Below are positions 58,370 to 64,000 of a stretch of DNA of 64,000 nucleotides, piece after piece. Numbering within the stretch: the stretch's first letter is position 1; each line of letters begins with the position of its first letter. The DNA is taken from NCBI GenBank assembly GCA_964462295.1, contig CAYWXH010000003.1:11540-75539 (forward strand). Reading direction: 5' to 3'. This stretch comes from JALVIU01 sp964462295 (lineage in GTDB: Bacteria > Atribacterota > JALVIU01). The notes beneath the pieces were generated by a model. It was given only the letters and a program-made list of their open reading frames with translations. It searched no databases and was not told the origin of the DNA. Both the position numbers and the translations under genes were made by a program.

Positions 58370-59893
58370 ATGAGGAAGTCTTTGTTCTTTAAGGTTTTTC
58401 TTCTTACAATTTTAATTACTATGTTTGGATTTTTATTTGCATTTGTAGGGTATGGTGCCCAAAAGCCAGTGTATGGTGGAAAGTTAGTAGTTGCTATTCC
58501 TGCAGAGCCTCCAGGTCTTGACCCTACATCAAACACCGCAGCAGTTATTGATAGAGTAGTCTATAACAATGTTTATGAAGGTCTTGTAAAAATAAATAGA
58601 GAAGGTAAAATTACACCTGCACTTGCAGAATCTTGGGATGTTTCAAAAGATGGTCTTACCTATACCTTCCATCTCAGAAAGGGTGTAAAATTCCATGATG
58701 GTTCTGATTTTACAGCAGCTGATGTAAAATATACAATAGAGAGAAATACAAAAAAAGACACCAAAAATGCACATCCAGAATTCTTCAGAGTAATAAAGAA
58801 GATGAAAGTAATCGATGACTACACCATTCAATTTACCCTTGGTGAGCCAAACTTTATGTTCCTCTTTAACCTTGCAAGAGGAGATTCTGTAATAGTTCCA
58901 GAAGGACATGATGCAGATCTTAAGAGTAAGCCTATTGGTACAGGTCCATTCAAATTCAAGGAATGGGCAAGGGGAGATCATATAACACTTGTAAAAAATA
59001 AGGATTATTGGAATCCAAAACTTCCATATCTTGATGAAGTAGTATTTAAGTTTATACCAGATGAAACAACACAACTTGCAGCCCTTAAGGCAGGGGATAT
59101 AGATGTTGTTGCATACATCCTAAGCCCTGAAAGTGTCCCAGATATCGAGGCTGATCCAAATCTTAAAGTAATAAAGGGTGGAGTTACAACAGGTGATGTA
59201 ATACTTGCTATCAATAATTCCAGGAAACCATTTAATGATGTAAGGGTAAGAAGAGCAATAAGTTATGCTATAGATAGGAAGGCTGTTATTGATGGTGCAA
59301 TGTTTGGATATGGTACACCTATTGGTAGCCATATGAGTCCTGCAAATCCGTACTATGTAGACCTTACCTGGGTATATCCATATAACCCTGCAAAGGCAAA
59401 GGAGCTATTGAAGGAAGCAGGATATCCAAATGGATTCGATGCAGTTATTAAGCTTCCTGCACCTTATAAGTATTCTGTAAAATCTGGAGAAATTATAGCT
59501 GATCTTTTGAAAGATGTTGGTATAAACCTTAAAATAGAACTTATTGAATGGGGTCAATGGATTCAAAATGTATTTTTGAAGGCAGACTATGATCTTACAG
59601 TTATTGGACATGTTGAGGCATTTGACATAGGGATATATGCAAATCCGAAGTATTACTTCAGATATGATAGCCCATGGTTTAGAGAGGTTTATCACCGTGC
59701 ACTCACTACAACAAATGAAGATGAAAGAAAGAAATTGTTTGCTATAGCTCAGTGGATTCTTGCATCTGATGCAGTAAATGGATTCTTATTTGAGGCACCA
59801 TCTCTTCCTGCCATGAGAAAGAATGTAATGAATTGGTGGGCAAATTATCCAATTATTGCAGTAGATGTAACAGAAGTTTGGAAGGCAAAATAA
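58370..59893 (+). CDS. oligopeptide/dipeptide-binding protein (SBP family 5)
   Basis: A 507-residue exported binding protein. Signal peptide MRKSLFFKVFLLTILITMFGF, then YGGKLVVAIPAEPPGLDP, ALAESWDVSKDGLTYTFHLRKGVKFHDGSDFTAADVKYT and FNDVRVRRAISYAIDR, all typical of DppA/OppA. No lipobox Cys is evident. ATG 58370 is chosen over GTG 58361 because AAAAGGGAGG is spaced for it. Peptide import fits the adjoining peptidases. Confidence 0.94.
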   Translation: MRKSLFFKVFLLTILITMFGFLFAFVGYGAQKPVYGGKLVVAIPAEPPGLDPTSNTAAVIDRVVYNNVYEGLVKINREGKITPALAESWDVSKDGLTYTFHLRKGVKFHDGSDFTAADVKYTIERNTKKDTKNAHPEFFRVIKKMKVIDDYTIQFTLGEPNFMFLFNLARGDSVIVPEGHDADLKSKPIGTGPFKFKEWARGDHITLVKNKDYWNPKLPYLDEVVFKFIPDETTQLAALKAGDIDVVAYILSPESVPDIEADPNLKVIKGGVTTGDVILAINNSRKPFNDVRVRRAISYAIDRKAVIDGAMFGYGTPIGSHMSPANPYYVDLTWVYPYNPAKAKELLKEAGYPNGFDAVIKLPAPYKYSVKSGEIIADLLKDVGINLKIELIEWGQWIQNVFLKADYDLTVIGHVEAFDIGIYANPKYYFRYDSPWFREVYHRALTTTNEDERKKLFAIAQWILASDAVNGFLFEAPSLPAMRKNVMNWWANYPIIAVDVTEVWKAK

Positions 59894-59904
59894 ATCTTCT
59901 ATTT

Positions 59905-59934
59905 AAGGGAGGGGTTAACCCCTCCCTTTTCTTT
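59905..59934 (+). terminator. partial terminator between peptide-binding protein and permease
   Basis: Perfect 10-bp arms AAGGGAGGGG (59905-59914) and CCCCTCCCTT (59919-59928), loop TTAA, followed by a T-rich tail to 59934. It lies just before the permease ribosome site (GGGAGG, 59935-59940), so it must be leaky for the downstream genes to be expressed from upstream. Confidence 0.78.
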
Positions 59935-59944
59935 GGGAGGTACT

Positions 59945-60889
59945 ATGACTCACTATATAATGAGAAGGCTTCTAAGTTTTACCCTTGTTCTTATAGGTGT
60001 ATCTATCATAATCTTTTTTGTATTGCATATTTTACCTGGGGATCCTGCACAGATCATATTGGGTACTCAGGCGACACCTGAAAAGCTTGCGAATCTAAGA
60101 CACTTAATGGGACTTGATAGGCCTATTATTGTCCAGTATTTTGATTGGTTAAAGGGGGTCTTTACAGGGGATTTAGGACATTCTATCTCATATGATACAT
60201 CAGTTGCAAGTCTTATTGGAACTCGTATGGAAGTCACTTTATTTCTTACTTTTTTTGCTATTTTTCTTAGTGTTATTATAGGTATACCTTTGGGTATATT
60301 TGCAGCTACACATCAGGGGACCCCAGGAGACTATCTTGTAATGCTATTTTCTCAGATAGGAATAGCTGTACCTGCCTTTTGGACAGGAATTTTACTTATA
60401 TACTTCTTTGCTGTAAAATTTCATATCTTTCCTGCAGGAGGGTTTATTCCTTTTTCAAAAGGCCTTATACCGTTTTTAAGATCCCTTATTTTACCTACAC
60501 TTTCGATTGCGATAGTTAGAGCATCGGTTCTTGCAAGGATGTCTCGTTCTTCTGTGCTTGAGGTAATGAGAGAAGACTATGTAAGAACTGCAAGGAGCAA
60601 AGGACTTTCTGAGCGAGTAGTTATATATAAACATGTCCTTAAAAACGCTTTTATCCCTATTCTTACTGTTATAGGTCTTCAAATTGGACAGCTCATGGCA
60701 GGTGAAATTGTTATTGAAAATGTGTTTTATCTTCCGGGACTGGGCCAACTTGTAATGAGGTCTATAGGGCAAAGAGATTTGCCTACAGTACAGGCAATTG
60801 TTTTATTTATAGCTGTGCTCATTATCTTAATAAATTTAGTGGTAGATATATTATATGGCTATTTTGATCCAAGAATAAAGTATGAATAG
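59945..60889 (+). CDS. peptide ABC transporter permease (DppB-type)
   Basis: A 314-residue membrane protein with about six TM segments. Start MRRLLSFTLVLIGVSIIIFF and HILPGDPAQIILG; EAA-type loop near EDYVRTARSKGLSERVVIYKHVLKNAFIPILTV. It pairs with the DppC-type permease downstream. ATG 59945 is set by GGGAGG 4 nt upstream. Confidence 0.94.
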   Translation: MTHYIMRRLLSFTLVLIGVSIIIFFVLHILPGDPAQIILGTQATPEKLANLRHLMGLDRPIIVQYFDWLKGVFTGDLGHSISYDTSVASLIGTRMEVTLFLTFFAIFLSVIIGIPLGIFAATHQGTPGDYLVMLFSQIGIAVPAFWTGILLIYFFAVKFHIFPAGGFIPFSKGLIPFLRSLILPTLSIAIVRASVLARMSRSSVLEVMREDYVRTARSKGLSERVVIYKHVLKNAFIPILTVIGLQIGQLMAGEIVIENVFYLPGLGQLVMRSIGQRDLPTVQAIVLFIAVLIILINLVVDILYGYFDPRIKYE

Positions 60890-60901
60890 GAGTTACTTAA
60901 A

Positions 60902-61732
60902 ATGAAGAGATATCTAAAAAATAAAAACTTCCTTATAGGTTTTGTCATAGTCTCTCTTATAGTTATCATGGCTATACTTAGTTTTTTTTGGACCCCATAT
61001 AATCCAAATAAAATGCATATAAGGGAAAGATTAAAGCCGCCTTCTATGAGACATGTACTAGGGACAGATCAATATGGAAGAGACATATTTTCTCGTATCA
61101 TGGTTGGTGCGGTTAACTCTATATTTGTAGGAATTGTATCTGTAGGTATAGGTCTTTTATTTGGGCTTTTCTTTGGGGCATTTGCCGCATACTCTGGAGG
61201 GTGGAAAGATGAGATTACTATGCGTATAATGGATGTTCTGTATGGATTTCCCCCTGTTCTCATGGCAATACTTATCACATCTATTTTAGGGCCGGGTATA
61301 AGGAACAGTATATTAGCCATAGGTATTTTTAATATACCTGTTTTTGCACGACTTACAAGGGGAAGCTTTCTCTCTATGAAAGAGAGAGATTTTGTTCAAG
61401 CTGCCCGTGCACTTGGAGATAGAGAATTTGTTATTATATTAAAACATATATTCCCTAATATAATTTCACCAATTATTGTACAATCTGCAACGCAATTTGC
61501 AGTGGCTATACTTGCAGAAGCTGCACTTAGCTATCTCGGGCTTGGAACCCAACCACCAAATGCAAGCTGGGGAAGAATGTTAAAAGAGGCACAGACCTAT
61601 ATGAGACTCTCGCCATGGCCTGCAATATTCCCAGGACTTGCCATAGGTATTGCGGTGATGGGTATAAATATGTTGGGAGATGGACTTAGAGATATATTTG
61701 ACCCAAGACTTTCCAGATTGGGTAAAAAGTAG
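60902..61732 (+). CDS. peptide ABC transporter permease (DppC-type)
   Basis: A 276-residue membrane protein: one N-terminal TM (NFLIGFVIVSLIVIMAILSFF), then LGTDQYGRDIFSRIMVGA, the DppC/OppC hallmark, and EAA-loop RDFVQAARALGDREFVIILKHIFPNIISPI. With DppB it forms the channel. No ATPase gene (DppD/F) follows in the window; M20 and P1 peptidases do. Confidence 0.94.
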   Translation: MKRYLKNKNFLIGFVIVSLIVIMAILSFFWTPYNPNKMHIRERLKPPSMRHVLGTDQYGRDIFSRIMVGAVNSIFVGIVSVGIGLLFGLFFGAFAAYSGGWKDEITMRIMDVLYGFPPVLMAILITSILGPGIRNSILAIGIFNIPVFARLTRGSFLSMKERDFVQAARALGDREFVIILKHIFPNIISPIIVQSATQFAVAILAEAALSYLGLGTQPPNASWGRMLKEAQTYMRLSPWPAIFPGLAIGIAVMGINMLGDGLRDIFDPRLSRLGKK

Positions 61733-61745
61733 ATAGGAGGACAAA

Positions 61746-62969
61746 ATGAAAGAAGATGTATATAAAGAAGTGCTTTCGTATATTAATGATGATGAGGTAA
61801 TAGAACTTACCCAAGCATTAGTTAGAATTCCAAGTGTATATAGAGAAGGAGACCCAGAGGGAAATGAAGAAAGAGTTGCCAAGTTTGTATATGAAAAATT
61901 AAAAGAGATTGGAATGGATGTAGAAATCAAAGATGTTGTTCCTCATAGACCCAATGTGCGGGGCATTTTTAAAGGGAAAAATTCAGGTAGGAAACTTCTT
62001 TTCTCCGGACATACCGATGTGGTTACAGAGGGAGACCCAAGTAAATGGACATATCCACCTTTTTCTGCAACTATCGTGGATGATAAAATATATGGGCGTG
62101 GTGCAAATGATATGAAAGGTGGACTTGCTGCAGCAATTATTGCAATAAAGGCTATAATAGAATCTGGTGTAGAGTTTTCTGGAGAGATCGTACTTGGTGC
62201 TACAGTAGATGAAGAGGGAATGATGATAGGTATAAAGGATTTTATAAAATCGGGATGGGCAGATGGTGTGGATGGTGCTATTCTTTGTGAACCGGAAGAG
62301 AATAACCTTTGTATCACACAAAAGGGTGCCATGCGTGTAATTGCACATACTTATGGAAAAATGGCACATGGTGCTATGCCCCTTACAGGGATAAACCCTA
62401 TTCCCCGTATGGCACGATTTATAGATAAGATCATGGAACTTGAGGCATCTGAGATAGAAAAACACGGAGAAGATAAATATCTTGGATTTCCAAGCCTTAC
62501 ACCAACTATTGTGAAGGCACCACCTAAAGGTGAGGCCCAGATAAATGTGATGCCAGATGAGGCAATGATGGCACTTGACATAAGAACTATCCCTGGTCAA
62601 GATCATGAAGATATAAAGAAATCTATTTCAAATATTATAGAAGAACTTAGAAAAGAGGATGAGAAATTTAAAGGGGATTTTGAGGTAATAGAGGAGCGTC
62701 CTTGGACAAAAACAGATTTAGATGCCCCTATTGTAAAAAGTCTTGATTTTGCATATAGATTTGTAACGGGTAAAGAACCTATCTATAATGGTGTCCCAGG
62801 TGCTACAGATGGTACTTTTTTGTGGGCATGGAAAAATATTCCTATAGTCACAGTAGGGCCTGGAAATAGATTGATTCCCCATCATGTAGATGAATATCTT
62901 GATATCCCCGAACTTTTAGAAGCTGTAAGAATTTATGTGGTTGCAGCTCTTAATTTTTTAGGGGTATAG
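61746..62969 (+). CDS. M20-family metallopeptidase (ArgE/DapE-like)
   Basis: A 407-residue zinc amidohydrolase. Metal-site motifs: LFSGHTDVV (His), YGRGANDMKGGLAAAI (Asp), ATVDEEGMMIG (catalytic Glu pair) and a late His near GNRLIPHHVDEYLD. A dimerisation (lid) domain lies about 180-300. It could be an ArgE/DapE/Acy1-like deacylase or a dipeptidase. The location after peptide permeases favours peptide or N-acyl amino-acid hydrolysis in the cytoplasm. Confidence 0.92.
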   Translation: MKEDVYKEVLSYINDDEVIELTQALVRIPSVYREGDPEGNEERVAKFVYEKLKEIGMDVEIKDVVPHRPNVRGIFKGKNSGRKLLFSGHTDVVTEGDPSKWTYPPFSATIVDDKIYGRGANDMKGGLAAAIIAIKAIIESGVEFSGEIVLGATVDEEGMMIGIKDFIKSGWADGVDGAILCEPEENNLCITQKGAMRVIAHTYGKMAHGAMPLTGINPIPRMARFIDKIMELEASEIEKHGEDKYLGFPSLTPTIVKAPPKGEAQINVMPDEAMMALDIRTIPGQDHEDIKKSISNIIEELRKEDEKFKGDFEVIEERPWTKTDLDAPIVKSLDFAYRFVTGKEPIYNGVPGATDGTFLWAWKNIPIVTVGPGNRLIPHHVDEYLDIPELLEAVRIYVVAALNFLGV

Positions 62970-62978
62970 GAGGAAAAG

Positions 62979-63941
62979 ATGAAAGAGTTTGTCCCTGGGC
63001 TTAAAATCGGACATTATACAGATATCAGGGCACTTACAGGGTGTACTGTTATAATTGCAAGGGACGGAGCAGTAGGGGGTGTAGATGTAAGAGGAGGTGC
63101 ACCAGGTACAAGAGAAACAGACCTTCTTCGTCCTGTTCATCTTGTAAATAAGGTACATGCTGTAGTTTTATCTGGAGGAAGTGCCTTTGGACTTTCGGCT
63201 GCAACAGGTGTAATGAAATACCTTGAAGAGCAAGATATCGGTTTTGATGTAGAGGTGACAAGGGTTCCTATCGTACCTTCTGCAGTACTTTTTGACCTTA
63301 TGGTGGGTGATCCAAATACTCGACCAGGAGAAGAAGAGGGTTATAAAGCATGTGAGGCTGCTACATCAGAATGGCCAGAAGAGGGTAATGTAGGTGCAGG
63401 TACAGGGGCTACAGTAGGAAAAGGATTTGGCATGAGTGGAGTTACTAAATCGGGCTTTGGTGCATATAAAATAGAGATTGGAGATCTTGTAGTAGCTGCA
63501 GTAGTTGCGGTAAATGCCTTTGGTGATATCATAGACCCACATACAGGAAAGATTGTAGCAGGTACAAGAGATGATGAGGGAAGATTTGTAAATACAAGGA
63601 ATCTTTTAAAGCAAATGGGTGCAAAAGGTTTTTCTGACAAAGATGAAACTAGTGCCATGAAAAATACAACCATTGGTCTTATTGCAACAAATGCAATACT
63701 TACAAAAAATGAGGTAAATAAGATTGCCCAGATGGGACATGATGGCCTTGCCCGTACTATAGTACCTGTACATACTATGTTTGATGGAGATACTATATTT
63801 GCACTTGCTACGGGTAAAATAAAAACAGATCTTGATGTTACAACAATCGGTGCATTAGGGGTGGAGGCTATGGAAGAAGCTGTGTTGCGAGCTGTAAAAC
63901 ATGCACTTTCTGTAGCTGGAATTCCACGTTTTGACCTGTAG
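62979..63941 (+). CDS. P1-family self-processing aminopeptidase (DmpA/BapA-like)
   Basis: A 320-residue N-terminal-nucleophile peptidase that activates by autoproteolysis into two chains. The conserved nucleophile region is NTTIGLIATNA, with a predicted cut between N229 and T230, giving Thr as the catalytic residue. Other blocks: LSGGSAFGLSAATGVMKYL and GNVGAGTGATVGKG. DmpA-type enzymes act on D-amino-acid or beta-peptide amides as well as L-peptides. It ends the peptide-uptake gene group. The remaining 59 nt to the window end hold only a possible -10 (TATAAT, 63980-63985). Confidence 0.9.
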   Translation: MKEFVPGLKIGHYTDIRALTGCTVIIARDGAVGGVDVRGGAPGTRETDLLRPVHLVNKVHAVVLSGGSAFGLSAATGVMKYLEEQDIGFDVEVTRVPIVPSAVLFDLMVGDPNTRPGEEEGYKACEAATSEWPEEGNVGAGTGATVGKGFGMSGVTKSGFGAYKIEIGDLVVAAVVAVNAFGDIIDPHTGKIVAGTRDDEGRFVNTRNLLKQMGAKGFSDKDETSAMKNTTIGLIATNAILTKNEVNKIAQMGHDGLARTIVPVHTMFDGDTIFALATGKIKTDLDVTTIGALGVEAMEEAVLRAVKHALSVAGIPRFDL

Positions 63942-64000
63942 GATTCTTTCCCTTAGTTTATATAATAATTAGTTAGGTTTATAATGGAATAGATTAGGGG

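Noticed and set aside
59833..60081. 82-residue plus-strand ORF between peptide-binding protein and DppB
   Set aside because: It is out of frame with both real genes, covers the terminator hairpin, and its product has no pattern.
61983..62606. 207-residue ORF on minus strand opposite the M20 peptidase
   Set aside because: His/Cys/Tyr-rich antisense translation without a ribosome site or domain; the plus strand has clear M20 motifs.
63961..63985. Two TATAAT-like boxes at the window end
   Set aside because: AT-rich sequence without a recognisable -35; kept only as a remark because the downstream gene is not visible.
1..64000. tRNA genes, CRISPR arrays, insertion sequences, prophage
   Set aside because: Looked for in the gaps; gaps are short and contain only promoters, leaders and hairpins. 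The only RNA gene supported is tmRNA.

Overview
The window is AT-rich bacterial chromosome, almost completely coding. One gene (5818-7155) is on the minus strand; everything else is on plus, in long runs with 4-17 nt overlaps. The gene set points to a motile anaerobe that lives by fermenting amino acids and peptides. It encodes a single-chain pyruvate:ferredoxin oxidoreductase, a four-subunit branched-chain 2-oxoacid:ferredoxin oxidoreductase with phosphotransbutyrylase and butyrate kinase, a pyrophosphate-type phosphofructokinase, amino-acid and oligopeptide ABC importers, peptidases, and a flagellar/chemotaxis operon with CheC, CheD, FlhF, FlhG and a PilZ brake. No spore, photosynthesis, respiratory-chain, phage, transposon or CRISPR genes were seen. 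A deep-branching, low-GC thermophile-like fermenter would fit, but I cannot name a species from sequence alone.

Layout. 1-4660: two PEGA-domain surface proteins (the first cut by the window edge), a small Cys-rich protein, RNase HIII, DUF2007, LemA and a radical SAM protein. 4644-7155: a CPA2 cation/proton antiporter converging on an ArsB/NhaD-type transporter. 7334-9967: a PfkB-type sugar kinase with an altered catalytic motif, a CBS-pair protein and a PPi-type PFK. 10021-12862: a DUF3352 exported protein and a PqaA-like secreted protein whose start overlaps an intrinsic terminator. 12863-16771: a regulated leader, PFOR and a strong terminator. 16856-22488: a small-protein/AMMECR1/AmrS/MreB/MreC/M16 peptidase/DUF951 operon. 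22535-23827: DUF151 nuclease, smpB and ssrA (tmRNA), the last two overlapping. 23865-29766: amidase, GerMN protein, TlyA, a membrane-anchored PD-(D/E)XK-like protein, NAD kinase and RecN.

29772-36275 holds butyrate kinase, an aminotransferase, phosphate butyryltransferase, a P-loop protein and the VOR-type delta, alpha, beta and gamma subunits. Together these would turn branched-chain amino acids into branched acids, with one ATP made by substrate-level phosphorylation and reduced ferredoxin. A DegT aminotransferase and an HDAC-family deacetylase follow, separated by an 18-bp-arm palindrome. 38424-55969 is a motility and signalling operon: flhB, flhA, flhF, flhG, PilZ brake, cheC, cheD, fliA, fapA, a small charged protein, cheR, cheB, cheA, cheY, HD-GYP, prepilin peptidase, a DnaB-like ATPase and a second sigma factor. 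56048-58282 is a polar amino-acid ABC importer. 58370-63941 is an oligopeptide importer (binding protein and two permeases, no ATPase genes) followed by an M20 and a P1 peptidase.

The most unusual signals are regulatory. Two promoters (arsB-like gene and smpB) place +1 exactly on the A of the ATG, predicting leaderless mRNAs. Extended Shine-Dalgarno sequences with no usable start codon sit in the leaders of PFOR and the oligopeptide-binding protein, resembling STAB-SD elements. An intrinsic terminator coincides with the signal-peptide codons of the PqaA-like gene. The most unusual protein signals are a PfkB kinase with GSSE in place of GAGD/GSGD, and a DnaB-like ATPase overlapping a second sigma factor at the end of the motility operon.
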